A DNA stretch of 64,000 nt from Mytilus trossulus (taxonomy: Eukaryota > Mollusca > Bivalvia > Mytilida > Mytilidae), in the NCBI RefSeq assembly GCF_036588685.1, contig NC_086376.1:26015930-26079929 (forward strand), read 5' to 3'. The notes below the pieces were generated by a model. It was not told where the DNA came from. It did no database searches and was given only the letters and a program-made list of their open reading frames with translations. Positions 37,001-52,000 of this stretch are shown here, in pieces; position 1 is the first letter of the stretch; every line of letters begins with the position of its first letter. A program made the position numbers and the translations under genes.

Positions 37001-40000
37001 GAAAATAAGCGAAAATTTACACCCCGGGAAAATAACCCGCTATACGGTAAGTGAAAAGTTTCTTGATTGGTCAACAGTAGTGATTAAAGGGAAATCACAC
37101 TATTGTTTATACGCATCGCTCTCGGCGCCGCCATAGTGTCGTAACTGTATTATGACGTCGCCGTTTTCGAGTTTCTAATTCATGAAAAAGCGAGCGCTCG
37201 AAGGGACGTCCACTTAAGCAGGTGAAATGATAATGGACATATCATATTTTTTACAACTGATATGTTGTACTAGCGAGTTTCTAGATTGTATTGGGATTTA
37301 CCTGCGGAATACAAAATAATTGGCAAATACTGCAGAATAAAAGGCAAAAAAAAAAAAGATTGAATGATAAGTTGCAAAAATAAAAAGAATAAAAAATATT
37401 GGAAACACAAAATAAACATTAATAAATGAATTACCCACTATCCAGACCATTATGATAAAAAGAATATATCAATACTAAACACATAATCATCATGCATAAT
37501 CAACACTAAGAACGTTGGAATTTCATAGCATATTTAATGTAACTTAGTCATTAGTTAGTACCCCTCCGACCAGTTTCTCGATAACGAAGTCGGTGACATA
37601 AATTTTTAATTTTATTTTTTGATGTATATGTTCAATATCTAATTGAATTCTAAATTTCAAAAAATTCTTTTGACTCATCTTGACCCATAAGTGCAAAAAT
37701 GAAAATGCTACCCGAAATGGACAAAATGTATAGCAAAAAAATAGGTTTTTATGGCACAACTTTGGCAGCGTATTACCGCAATGCGGTATGTAGGGTTTAG
37801 CCTATATTTTCGGAAAGGGGGGGTGGGGGTTGTTACAAATAGACCAAGAGTACCAGCATGTTAGCGTTTAGCTATCGGAATCTGTAGTTTTCTGTTCAAA
37901 AGAGGGTTGTAAATAAGAACAATAAGTTTCAACTTACAGTTTTCTCCAATCTAATAAAAATATTGATCTCTGATTACGTTATACTACATGTTTAAAATAT
38001 TGATGCATGCAACATCATAAATATAGTCTTCAATACTACATGTATAACTAATTCATCAAACATCTCATTTCATATAAGAATTTAACTCGGCTCAGCCTGT
38101 CGGATTTTTACAAAGCAGAATCAAAATTCATATGTTCAAGTTCTGAATATGCATTTAACTTGCCACTGGACGTAAATGTGTGAAGTCCTATTTGATATCG
38201 TTATTATTTCAAATGTGACGACAGAAATGATATAAGTGTCGTCCATCTTTCCCAAATGTTCCTTTAATATCTAACGCCTCTGAACTCTGAACAGTTAGGA
38301 TCAGGTAGGGCAATTTTTGATACAATATTCAAGATTGATACGGTCTAAATTTGGATTGTGATAAAAAAAAAATTGACATAAAATAGGTTTCTGACACAAA
38401 ATAAATGTGTTCAAAGATATTAAAAATCTATTATGCAATGCTGTGCAATTGGAGATTTCTTCTTTTTGCCCTAAAAAAATGAAACGCCACCCCTCCCCTC
38501 TGTAGTACAATTTTTAATAGATTCATACACTTGAATAGTTAAAAAAAATTTAGTAAATTTAGTAAATTGCTTGTTTGTGGCCCCTATTAATTCCTGAACG
38601 TTTTGAGCAAGTACATGTACCTCTTAAATCAATTTCAGCGTTTCATTTGTGATATAGAATTTTGTGGTACAATTTCAGAGGGATTCAGAACTTCTCAATG
38701 TCATATTAGAAATTTATTAAAATCAAAAGGGTATTTACATCAACAGATATAAACAATTTACCAAAGTTGTATGATAATTGATGAAAGCGTTATTGAATTA
38801 TGTTTGTCCGAAAACTGGAAAATCTCCCTTTTTTAATGAATAAAACCCTATACATGTAACTCAGAAACGTAAAATCAAAATTCATAAAAAAAAGAAAGGG
38901 AGCTCACGTCAATAGATATAAACAATTCACCAGATGTATGCTAATTGGTTAAAGCGTTTTTGAGTTAATGTCCGACATGTTGACGACGAGACGGACGGAC
39001 AGATGTATACCATAATATGTCCCGTAACCGGGCGTATATAATAATAATAATTCAACATGTACTTTACATTTGGCTTTACCAGTCTCCAACAAGACAAATA
39101 TCTAACACACACGCACACATGTATTTATGTAGAGATATATTCATGTCTCACAAAGTACTGCTAAACTGTAACAGACACATTAATGGTCCGTCTGGTGAAA
39201 GAATATTCCACTCATATAGACAAATGTTCGTGATGATGTTCATCAAATATTTGCCACTGAAAGTTTTGCAAAAATAAAGAAAAAATGGTAAAAAAAAATG
39301 AAAAAAAGAGAAATAAAAGTTCGGATGTAGGTTCGGGTTTAGGTCACTCAATGTGATCACTGTCGACAGGATAAAGGGAGATTGTCGGATCCCTTCCGTG
39401 ACTGAAAAGGACATCCAGTTTTTTTTTTATACAAAGGTAACTGATTAACTCTTTATTCTTTAGTAACCAACATGATAAAATAGAGAATGCTTAAATATTG
39501 GCACACAAATTCAATCAATTATTTTCAAATTAACTATCATTAATAAGGGGGACGGGTTTAGAGGGGTCCTGATCCCGAAATCCCGGGCTTAAAAACATGA
39601 TATCCCGAGGTCCAGAATTTAAAAAAAATCCCGACATTCCGAACATCAAAAAAAAGAAATCCAGGATCCCAAAAGGGTCAATCCCGAGCTTAAAAACACT
39701 TGATCCCGACGTCCCGAAAAAGGTCCTGCCCCCTCATTAAGCAGTAATGGCAAAAATAGGTGCATATACCACAATGAAAGATAAATGTGATAAAATAATA
39801 CACATTCAAACAAAAAGAGGTGCACCAACAGAAAATGGAAACCACATTATTAATCTTAATTTCATCGGATCTCAAAATTTAAACTCTTACCAGAATTTTT
39901 ATTCTATCTAACAGTATAACTCAGAAGTTTCTAAGTGTAACTCGAGCTTAAACTCGAAATCTTACTGGAAAAAATATTCGAAATCAAACTTGAACTTTGA

Positions 40001-43000
40001 ACTCAAAATTTAACAGGAACTCGAACTTAATTTGGTTCGATTATGGAGCGTTGTGTGATAACAGAAATGTTAGCCAATTTGAAATTTCTACCGATGTCAT
40101 TTAGGGCTTCTTTTTTTTTTTAAAGTGCTGAGTTTGTGTCTTTTTAAATACGGCATTTCGGGTTTTATATTCCCGGTGCAATGGACAAGTAAGTGAATTT
40201 ATTCTGGTTGTAGTCTAAATGGTACGTGTTACTTTTCAGCCCAGATACAACAAATGCAATTAAAAATTTAGATGACTCCAACTTTGACAATTACTTTTTA
40301 ATAAACTGTTACTGTATGTTTGATAATGAATAATCAAAGTACCTAAAAAAAATATGACTATAAAAAAATATATATATTATACATGTTATAATGGTATAGT
40401 AAAAAGGTTTAAGGGGGCTCGCGGGTCTAAATCAACTTTTTTTTCTAATATAGGATTTTCCTATGTTTTTCCAAGATTCAAGATTTCAAGATTCTTTATT
40501 TCTTATAAAACCAAGTAAATGGTACAAAGAAAGATATTTTTACATACAATAACATACAGATTTTGCGCATGACAAGTTTGCACAAAAACGAGCAACAAGA
40601 ATGAGAGATTGTTGATCAACCTGGAGAACATACTTCTATATTGATAATTCTAATTAATTTACACAAATTTTTCAATACACGAATATTTTTTGAAATAAAT
40701 AAACTGCCGAATTTCAAAACATTTACTCGGCTTATATAGTAAGGTTTAAGAAAAGCTCTTCTACTTTCTGATAGAGCTGTACAGTTTAAAATATAGTGAA
40801 ATTCATCACCTATCTCATGAGAATTACAAAGTACACAGTACCTTTCCTGTCTAATAATTTTACGCCATCTACCGGTTTCTATAGGTAACCGGTGATTTCC
40901 AGTTCTAAACCTACATAGTGTTATTTTATCTTTATAAGGTAATAAATCTAAATATTCTTCAAATTCGAAGTTTTCTTTAAATAATTTGTAACATAATGCT
41001 TTTGGAGAATTCTCCATTTCTGATTTCCAAGTCTGCTGAAATTGGTCAAAAATTCTTTGTTTTATGCTTAACTTTAACCATTTTGGATTAAAACTATAGT
41101 TACCCTGATTTAACCAAATATTTGAAAATCCATATTTATTTAAGATATTTTTTATACAAATCAACCATTCGAAAGTAAATCCACCATCTACGTTAAGTTT
41201 ATAAATATATCTATATAGAATATTTGTCATTTTACTATCAGAACTGTTTACAATATTAGACCAAAAAGATACCATACGGTGTTCCACATATACTGACATA
41301 GGATAAGCACCTAGCTCTCCATATACCATAAAGCTTGGGGTTGATTTTTTCAAGTTTAACAAAAGTTTACAAAACTTCAAATGCACTCTTTCTATTTCAT
41401 CAGTATTACTAAATCCCCAAATTTCACAACCATATAGCAATATAGGCCTTACAATTTTATCAAAAAGATCGTACTGACATTTAACTGTCAGGTTATGTAA
41501 GCGGCCTTTTTTTAGAACTTCATACATAGCTTTGGTGGCTTTACTAATGAGTTGATTTTTAGCACTTTTAAAACTACCCGTTTTGGAAAAAATAATGCCT
41601 AAATATGAAATATCCTTGACAATTTCTAAATCATTACCAGCAAGAGTAAAATTTAACTTGCTTGTCAATCTACCATTACCAAAAATAACAATTTTTGTTT
41701 TGGTTGGATTAACTTTCAGTTTCCATATATCACAGTATTCATAAAATGTATTTAGCTGTTGTTGAAGATCTTGTGCAGTTTCAGAAAATAAAACAGTATC
41801 ATCTGCATAAAGTAATACATAAAGTTTCAAGTAAATATTAAGTTGTTCTTCTATTTCATGTGTCACTGTGTTTAGACCTATTACATCATTTCTATGAAAA
41901 AAATCTTCCAAGTCATTCAGATATAAAGAAAAAAGAAAAGGAGATAAATTTTCTCCTTGTCTAACACCTATATTACATGGAAAGTATTCGGTAGTATCAC
42001 CATTAAATGAAATACGAGATTTAATACTGCTATACATATTAAAAATTACATTATACATTTTACCATTTATATCATTTAATAGTAATTTTTGCCACAGGCC
42101 ATTTCTCCAAACGGTATCAAAAGCTTTAGCAAAATCGATAAAAGCACAAAAAAGTTTCCTCTTTTTGTTTTTCATCGTCTGAATGAGAGAATATAAAATA
42201 AATAAATTATCAATAGTGGAGTATCCTTTCCGGAAGCCTCCTTGGTTTTCGCATATTAAGCTATATTCTTTCGAATATTTATTTAATCTGTTATTTAATA
42301 CAGATGTGAAAAGTTTCCCAAAGCAGCTTATTATGGTGATAGGTCTAAAATTCTTTGGATCAAATTTATCCCCTTTATTTTTAAACAATGGAATTATATC
42401 GCCCCATAACCATTCTTCGGGTACAATACCTGTATCAAAAATTACATTAAATAGTTTTACATAAATATCACACATAACACTGAAAGAATGCTTCAGATAT
42501 TCATTAACAATTCTATCATTAGCAGATGCTTTATTATTTTTCAGACCCTTTAAAGCTTTTTCAACTTCCTCACGAGTTATTACAGAGTTAATATGTACAT
42601 TCAAACTATCTACATCAACCTGGCTTTCCGAAGGATTTTCATTATCTTCATTTTCACCGCTATTCAAATCTTTAAAATAATCAAACAAAACAGCAATAGG
42701 GATATCTGGAGTTTTGGATTTTTTGTTACCGTTTAAAATTTTCCAGTATTCCTTTGGATTTTTTGATTTCAAATTACTAATCTTGTTTCTAATTTTCTTG
42801 CGGTGTTTATTTATACTTTTATCCATTGTTCTTTTGTATTGCTTTTCTAGAGATTTTGTCTCATTAAAAAGATCTGGTGAAAAGTTACGTTTCAGTTTTC
42901 TCTTAAATTTTTTGAATTTTTTTCTTGCAGTCTTGCAATCTTCGTCAAACCAAGGCTTGGATGTATTCATTTTAACATTATTTTGTTTATCACATTTCAT

Positions 43001-46000
43001 ATAAGTACCAAAAGTAGTCTTAGCAGCATTAACAAGTATATCACAAGTTCTTTCAACAATATTATTTACACAATTATGATTTACATCTTCTATATTTACA
43101 GACTCAAGCTCAGTTAGAATAATGTCAGTATGGGTTTTATCTATATTTTCAATAAAGGTATCCAAATTTTCGATGTCCCATCTTTTAACCTCTTCAGTTG
43201 GTGTGAACATCTCTTTTTTAAAGTGATTTTTTTTCTCATTTTCATATATACACATAGAAAGTGACAATGGAGTGTGAGCATCGGAAAATAATTTTGATGT
43301 TTCAAGAATAGAAAAGTTTTGAAGAAGTGTAAGAAAATTTGCCGAGCCAATAACATAATCTACCACACTGACATTTTTACATGTAAATTGGCCTTTATCT
43401 TTGTCATCCCCGATTCTACCATTACAAATAAATAAATTATTAGCTCTACATAGATGTAAGAAAATGTTACCAAAATTATTTTTCTTTTTATCCATACTTT
43501 TTCTTGAAATATTAATATTGGAGCTCGCTAACGTGTTTAAAGATACATCATTCAAATCAAACATTCCTGAAAATTCATCATAGGTTACTTCTGTAAAATC
43601 TAAGTCCTCGCCTGTTCTGGCATTGAAATCTCCAAGAAGGCATACATAACTATGATCTGAACTAAACATAAGAAGTTCGTGTTCAATTTCGTTAAATGGG
43701 TCACCTATACAATATGATGAATTTTCTGGTGGAATATATACAATACCAAAAATAATATCTTGACATAGATGAAACATTTTTTTATTAATTTTGAACCAAA
43801 AAATATATTTACAATCTGTTTCAATAGGATGAATGTGCTCAGATAAGTTAGATTTATAAGCAAGGATTATTCCCCCTGATTTAACATTTGCAAATGTACA
43901 GCGATTTTTCATTTTAACAGTATACCCTGGTATATTTATTTCATCTACATCATCGGTCTTTGTTTCGACAAAACATAAAATATCATAATTTTGAATAAGT
44001 TCATTAAATTCTGGATACTGAATTCTTCTATTTAAACCACATACATTCAATGTCAGTATATTTAAATTGATTATATTATAAGACAATAGTTTGTTTTTAT
44101 TTTTAATATTGTTTACAACTTCCGAGTAATGTTTACACTGTTCTCCACGGTAATCCTATCTGTGATCAGGCGTGTCTTCTCTCTCTGGTGTAGAATGTAC
44201 CCTTGGGCGTTTTTGTGGCCTTGACGTTGATTGACGAGGATCTACATGCGTACTCTCCGACTCGTATACATCTGGATTTACTAGTTCATCATTTACGTAT
44301 AGCTTATCTCGGTTAAGCACAACCTTTGCTTTTTTTCTTCTCTCCTCTTTCATGATCGGATATAAACGTCTCCGTCTCTGTTCTATTTCGGGTGGAAATT
44401 GTTCATTGACACCGTAATCCGATCCTTTCAAGTGTTTTCCTGCTTTCTTCACCATTTCTAAGTCAGAGAAATATACAAACTTGGCAACAATGGGTCTTTT
44501 ACCATTTTCCGATCTCCTCCCAAAACGATGTACGTTGCTGAATTCAATACGTTGATCAATTTTCATCTCATGGTATAGGAAACGTCGTAGTTTGTCTTCT
44601 ATATTTTCGTCTCTATGTTCCGACAACCCTGTGAAAATCAGGTTGTACTTCATGGCTCGACATTGAATGTCGGTAAGTTTCGTTTTCATGTCATTATTTT
44701 CCCTTTCTACTTTGATGAGATCTTCAGCTATTCTACATCTACTAGTATCTAATCTCAGGTAGTCCTCTTTTATTTTGTCAAAACCCTTTTCTAAGTAGTC
44801 TGTCTTTTTTTTAACTTCATCAAAGATATTACTGGTACCTTGACAATTCGTTTCTAAATCTGACACTCTAGTTTTAACATCATAGATATCTTTTTCGGCT
44901 GTTATCACCCTAGCTGTTATGGATGTTAGTTTTTCGTTCATTTGAGTAAGTGTTGAAGTATTTTTTCCTGTATTTTTTTCAATACTTGACAGTCTAATAT
45001 CCATTTTATTTAACAGAGTTAATACATTGTTCATTAAAGTAGACATATCAGATGAGTCCCCGTATAAAACATTTCTGCTTTCATTTAAAATTTCAGCCGT
45101 CGACTTTTCATTTCTAGATTTTTGATCTTTTCTGTTAGCCATTTTGGAAGTGTTCGTTAAGACCCTCAATTTGAAAAACTGAACTCTATATATCTATTGA
45201 CGATCAAATCGGAAAGGAATGCAGGACGGATGAACTTCATTTAGCTTCATAAATGGGGGTTTAAGGTGGTGAGAACCCCAATATAACATCACAATTATAC
45301 GTACAGTTCTATGAGTTCCATGATTAAACCTTATCTTTTATCTAATGGAAATATAAAATAAAAATATGGGGTCACCGTTCATTTAAGCTCACAATTTGCC
45401 TCCGAAAAAAGCATACATTTTTGTTAATGTCCTTTTTTTCTGTTGAACTAATAGGAGAAATATTGGTAATATCGAAATAAAAAAAGAACTAAATTACAGA
45501 AATCGTTAAAATTTTACAATTATTTAGTTTATGTACAGTTTGTTTGAAAACAGTAATAAAAAATATAGGTCACCGATGAGTTAAAAAAGATATTTCAATT
45601 TTAACGTCCAAAAATGACATTTTTGCACCAAAGGGAGATAATTTGGAGCTTTTTCAATGATATGAACATTTTAAAAGTCATCTGTGGACAAACCAAATCG
45701 ATTTTTCTTGGTGATTTTTGTGCCATATTATGAAGTAATAGCTAATTGTGTAATAAATAAAATTTGTAATGAAAAAACAAATATTTATTTTTTTTCCGAT
45801 TTTTTATACCCGCGAGCCTCCTTAACCCAATAGTTCAAAGCATTGCAAGAAATGCTGACTATGCTAGCAACGTCGTTCTGTAACGTTAAGAGAAAAAGTT
45901 ATAATTCCCGCCAAAATCGATAATAAGATTATTTCCGTTGTAGCGGATTTTAAACATCGGTGACCCCCCTTTTTTATTTATGCTTTTAAAATCTCCCCTG

Positions 46001-49000
46001 AAGCTGCAACTAATGCAGAAGTTTGAAGGAAAAAACATTAGTAGATTTTTTTTTATTCAAGAAAAATCTATAATAAATGGCAATCAAAAATGGCGGTAAA
46101 TTAAAAAGGGCCTTAAAAAATGAGGAAACTGAGAAAAATAAATAGGTTTAAGATAAAAGTTACAATTTACTGTTCTAGTTAAACCAGTTAAGCATAGTTT
46201 TTCAATAATTTTGCCTTCGTGTAGCATTTTCGAGCGCTATTTCTATATTACGGTATAACGCGATTCTTTACTTTTTGATGACGTCATATCTCGAAAACAA
46301 CATCGGTGACCCCAATTTTTTTTTCGCCTAAAATTTTGTAATAAGTATGAGCTGTCTACATGCAAAATTTAAATGGATTATTATTAGTAGTTTAAATAGT
46401 GTGATTTCCCTTTAAATTGATCAGGTAACTTAAATAGAATTAATATTAAAGTATAAATATATATAAATATTGCAAGTAAATTGAAATTTATGGATAGTTC
46501 TAATGTGTATGATTTATTTTGTAGGACAAGAAACCATGATAATGATGACTAGAGAGTTTGATCCTGTGACTGAGAAATCACTACATCCTGAACAATTTGG
46601 ATCAGGTAATAAACTATACATTTGAATCATTCGCTATGAGCTGCAATTCTGTCAAAATATTATCAAAGAAATTCAGATAATAAGACTTTTGATATCAATA
46701 GTAAAAAAACTTTTGTGAAGAGGGAATGAAGTTTTTAAATCAATTAATTTAACAAAAAAGTATTGAAAAGACAATTTTCTATATTGGATTGTCAGTAATC
46801 ACTTAATCATATGTTGGTATACAGCTTTGTCATCACTTATTATCGTTGTATTATATGAAAAATATCAATCATATTTTCATATTCCTATTTTTAGCTGAGT
46901 TTGTCACAGTTGGTTGGGGTAAGAAGGAAACCCAGTTCCATGGTTCTGTAGGGAAACAGGCAGCTACAGTAAAACCTGAGGTGAGTACAACAGTCTGCTA
47001 CAGTCCAATAAAAGATTTTTTTTTAAATAAATAAAAGTTTGTAGCAGTTAAATATGAAAACTGTAGAAACAAAGTATGCTTATATTGAGAAAAAGAGATA
47101 GAAATTGGGTCCTGCACTAGAAGAGAAAAAATAATACAGAAACATAGAAAAGTTTTGAAAAGTATGGATACCATGATACCATTATATGGGTCCTGAAATT
47201 GAATAATGGATAAATTCATCCTTTTAAAATTATTTTAAGGTAGAGACGGACAGGTATCACATGACCTATTATAGCACGTGCATTTTGCGGAATTAAAATC
47301 GGTTCCGATTCTTTTTTTACGCAATCCGTAGACAAGATAAACAACAAAATGGCAGACGACCGCGACCGCCTTCGTGTTCGCGGTCGGTTTATAAGGAAAG
47401 ACAGATTTAAAAAATCAACAAGGATGGACTCTTTGAATGAGAGTGGTAATTTGATTCAAAGGGGAGACCATGATTATGGTTCGAGGGGAGAAATGCCATC
47501 GGAACAGACAAAAGAACAGACACCGGTATTAGTTGAAAACATTGCCTCGAATGTTACGGTTTCAACTGATATCGGACAGAGTAAAAACATCTCATGGAAT
47601 GAAGGCAGGAGGGTTGTTGAGTTGGAAGTTCTAGCGGAACAACTCTTCTGCAACAGATGCAACACCCCACTCCATCTGAAGGATATAGTTGGTGAAATGA
47701 GGTAAACAATAATTTTCAGCACCCCTTCATTTTTTACAAAACTATGTAAACCATGTGAAGTTTGTAGGAATATGATTGCAATTCACCTTCAAATATGTCC
47801 TGCTGTCAGAAATCATTACAATTTTTCTCTCAATCTAAACCCTTGTACTTTGTAGGAAATACATAATTATTTGGACTAAGGCAAACTATGAAAAATCAAG
47901 TTAGATATGAAACATTCCTCAGTTTCTGGCATGTTATATAGCTAACCCTCGGTATTAAGATATTAACAAATATAATGCCTACCCATGTTAAAACGATCAT
48001 AGAGCATGTCATGAAATAATTCATGTAATTATCAGACCTGCCAACTTTTGAAAATCTCCATGGGGGATTTAGCGCGCGACAAGATTTTTAAGGGTTACAA
48101 TTTTAGCGACTTTTCTGTGATCATTGTTTTTTACACCTAAAATAGTCTAATTTCTCTTCTTTATTCTTTTGGTATACTAATGATGAGCTTATAGGCCTTG
48201 TTTTTTTTTTTATTTGCATGATTCTTGTACTATTAAATTATAAAATTGACAAAATAACTGAAGAATAGAGAAAATGGCATTAAAAAGAAAGGATTCAAAG
48301 TAGAGACCCCTCCCCCCCTTTTCCCCTCCAAAGACCTTCTTATCAATGAACCTTGACTCAAAACATCTAAAACTATATGTCCTATAGTAAGAAGGATGAA
48401 GACAGAGTTTGATTTAGTCTTACTCATGGTCTTATCAGTATCAATGAGAAAATGGATAAAATTTGAGTTATCTTTCTTTGTATTCAGAGGTGCTCTTACC
48501 GGCGGAGGCTTACAGTAGCACAGTAGAAGTGTATACAAAATGGCGTCGATTTTAAATCAACAGACATACGATGTCTGGTTTCCAAAATTAAACAGATTTC
48601 AAGATAAAGTAAAACGATGTTTTTTGAGAATTCATTACAGTTCTCATCTTTCAATTAATTATGATTTTGCTGTGGAACTACGGCAAATGTTGCAAATTGT
48701 GCTTGTATGATGAATTGATTAAAAATAAAATTGAAAGGCTGTTTGACCAAATTTGTGTATACAAATTAATTTTGAGGACTGTTACGACCCATTAGGTAAT
48801 CTGATTACATACAACCACTAATTATGACACCTGTTGTGACTGTTGATTAGCGTAGGGTCATTAACTTGTCATAATATGTCCCCAGGTAAAATGATTGATT
48901 TTTTAAAATTGATCAAAAAAACTTCAAAATCGGTTTTTCGGGTATATTTGTTGAAAATCGGGATTTTGACTAATTTTACGATCCCGATATCGGGATTCGG

Positions 49001-52000
49001 GTTGAGGGGTAAATATCGGGATGATACCGCGAAAATCGGGATAGTTGGCAGGTCTGAATTATTTCTTAATTTTTCTATGCTATATGGGTTTTACTCATTT
49101 TTTGTAGGCCCTGGCGAATACGGGTCTGTTCGCCCTGATTCGCGTTCGCCATACTACCTGTTAGCCTTGATACCTGTTCGCCCAGGGTCCATTCGCCCAG
49201 ATTTTTATATTTTCTTTTTGTTTTCCAGTCGTATAATTTTAAGTATTTGAACAAAATATGTCATGTATGTTAAAGTTTGTAAACATAAATGACAGAATAT
49301 TTATATTGCTGTAATCATTTTGTCATTTTCCCTTTGATTTAAAGAGTATTTCTCTTTATTGATATTTGTTAACAAAATAATTATATTCAGTCAATCATGA
49401 ATGTATACAGTATGAGACTAGTCTCCGAGTATAATAATAAATGAACTTGTAAATCTGTTTCATGATTTACAGTTCGTACATCATTGTATTTCAAGCTGAA
49501 TATTTTATCAAAACAAAACGTTTCATTTTTATTAATAATCCATCAAAAGACAAGTATGTCTATCACAATAATCAGTGATCTGAATTATTTTGTCATTGAA
49601 CAATTGACGATCAAGCCATCAACTTTTAAATATTTCCCTATTTCCATAAATTTCTAGAATATATACTATAGAAATATCTGAATAAGTTTATTCAAATTCA
49701 ATGCCCTGAAAATAAATATTTTTTAGTAGGGCGAACGGACTCTCTGGGCGAACGAACGCAGGGCGAACATGTTATTAGGGCGAACGTTCCCGATACCAGC
49801 CCTGGCTGACCTAATATCCTGTAGTTGTTAAATTCTGCATCATTTGGTCTCTTGTTGAGATTTGTGTAGATGGTTGTTTTACTGGAAATCATACCACATC
49901 ATATATAAATAAAATTTTGTTTCTTTCCTCTTCCCTTATATAATGCAACCTATATATATTATATAACTACCCAAGAAAAATGTCCCTACAGACCCTACTC
50001 AAAATATTTTGTTTTGACATTCTTAATAGAAATAGTTCTTTTCTTTCAAGTCTATTGATAGACTATGATACATGTAGATAATAAAAATGTAAATTTCTTG
50101 ACATTTTGGTTAACTTCCCTTCATAAATACAACATAAGTTATTTTTCCTACATGAACCTTCAGGTACATTATTGTACACATGTATGCACCTACCCAGTCC
50201 CTGTAAATATATTTTTTGTCTGAAAGGGGAAACAACATATATTTTAAGTTTGGACTCCCGATAAAACAAAATGATGTAAGCTACTGTTCATTATAATAAC
50301 TATATCAAATTTTTATCTTACAGGTACGGCTTAGGTAGTCTTTTGGAGGTGGCATGTCAGATATGCTCTGGTATGAAACTGGTATCTACAGGCAAGCGGA
50401 ATGAGAAAGGAGCATTTGATATTAACTCAAAAGTCGCTCTTGGTAAGTGCAAAAAGCTTTAATATTTTGTACTTCATTTATCATTCTGACATGTAAATGT
50501 TTTTAAAGTAGTTTCTTTCAAACCCATAAAAAGGGTAATAGGTGTTGAAATTTTGGTACTGTGTAGTCTTATTTATTATTTACAGTGTTACTTACACCAA
50601 TGATTTCTAACATGTCTATAAAGCATCAAATTGGCTTATGACTTGTTGTTACATGCATCTTTATTATATTTTCAATTGTCTGTATTTGGATCACACGGCC
50701 GCCTCTATTGTGCTATTTTGAATAAACTATTGAATTGAATTGAATAAAGCTTACAGTGTAGCTATTACAAATCACTGCAGTGGCTGTACATATGATATAT
50801 TGTTCTTTCTTATTAAAAACTTGTCTAACGTAAAACTAAGAAAAATATTTCATCTTTCCCAGGACAACATTTTTTATTCTATTTTTAGAACACTATTTTT
50901 TAACTCAGAGGATATTTGGCATCTTTCAGAAAAGAAAATCCTATCTTCATAACCTCACTAGCATGACTAGTTAGTAAACAGCAACCAATAATTTATTTTA
51001 TGTATGGGCTTAAATTGATTTTAAGTAAGGAAGTTGTATTTTCTTTGTAATTCTGCTTGAACATTAAAAAAGTCATAATGAATTATGGTATTGAGTTACA
51101 AGTAGGTAATAGCGCTATCAATTGTCACCTGCTCTTTTATTGATTTGTAATTGATTTGATTGATAAAGATATCTATATGTAGTATGTACATGTAGGTAGT
51201 AAAAATTAATAATTATAGTAAATTATAATGATTTCAGCAATGATGCACTCTGGAATGGGTCCTGATCATGTTGTGAATTTTCTCAGCACATGTAACATAC
51301 CCCCACCTGATCCTAAGACACTGAAAAAGAAGGAGAAATGCATAGCATTGTCACTTATTGATGAGGCATCTGATTCCTGCATAACTGCTAGTGCAGAAGA
51401 AAAAGCTATTTCTCCAAGTGATGAATTAGAATGCAGTTTTGACGCTGGTTGGCAAACAAGAGGCTCTGGTTGGCAATATAACAGTAACACAGGTATCAAG
51501 TCAACATCAGCAATATTATACATGTAGAAATAGCAATTGAGGAGTTTATTGATGTGTAAATGCTTCTGAGTTGCTTAGAAACTGAATCAAGTCGGAAGGA
51601 AATGATGTAAAACATGTGTGATATTTAATTTTCTTATACTTCACGTTAAAATGCCATATTTTGATTGGCTAATACGAGGGTGTCATTTTACTCTATCACA
51701 TAGCTGAGAGGGTGACAACTTTTTTGAATGTTACCCTCTCGTCTAAACCAATCAAAAATCGACAATTTAAAAAACAATGGATTGAATTTACATCAAGTAG
51801 TTCAATACAATGCTTAAGTTTTATGTTTTGGATCAAATTTTATTATTTAACTGTCAAAATAAAAATAAAAACATCTTGTTGTTTATGTCTAATACTCGTA
51901 ACGTTGTTATGTACGTGACGTCATAGAAAATCCTTTTAAAAGACAAAAACGGTAGGACGTTCAGTATAATAAATTAAATAACACATAGGTGAGAGGGTGA

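Larger units (their letters stand above)
40472..45307 (-). mobile_element. apparently full-length non-LTR retrotransposon (LINE)
   Basis: It is antisense to ELP1 in intron 3, about 4.84 kb. Ends are inferred from the split host element: the 3' end near 40472 and the 5' end near 45307 (uncertain by some 15 bp). The 3' terminus is a short tandem tail of AATCTTGA-type units rather than a poly(A) tract. It encodes an L1-like ORF1 protein and an endonuclease-reverse transcriptase ORF2, both open. No clear target-site duplication is visible. The clade is not assigned. Confidence 0.85.
40409..45825. mobile_element. TTAA-flanked short DNA element, copy 2, split by a LINE
   Basis: Left end TTAA-GGGGGCTCGCGGGT (40409), right end ACCCGCGAGCCTCC-TTAA (ending 45825). 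Removing the LINE leaves about 0.57 kb that aligns along its length with the uninterrupted copy at 9589-10115. Confidence 0.8.
37084..46415. mobile_element. TTAA-flanked inverted-repeat pair enclosing other elements
   Basis: TTAA-AGGGAAATCACACTATT at 37084-37104 is mirrored by the exact complement ending in TTAA at 46412-46415. If they are the ends of one insertion, the element has been greatly enlarged by later insertions, including the 40409-45825 element and its LINE. No coding sequence outside the LINE was recognised between them. Confidence 0.5.

Noticed and set aside
48843-49250. 135-codon open frame on the plus strand
   Set aside because: It runs across the right end of one MITE and the left end of another, so it is an accident of repeat sequence.
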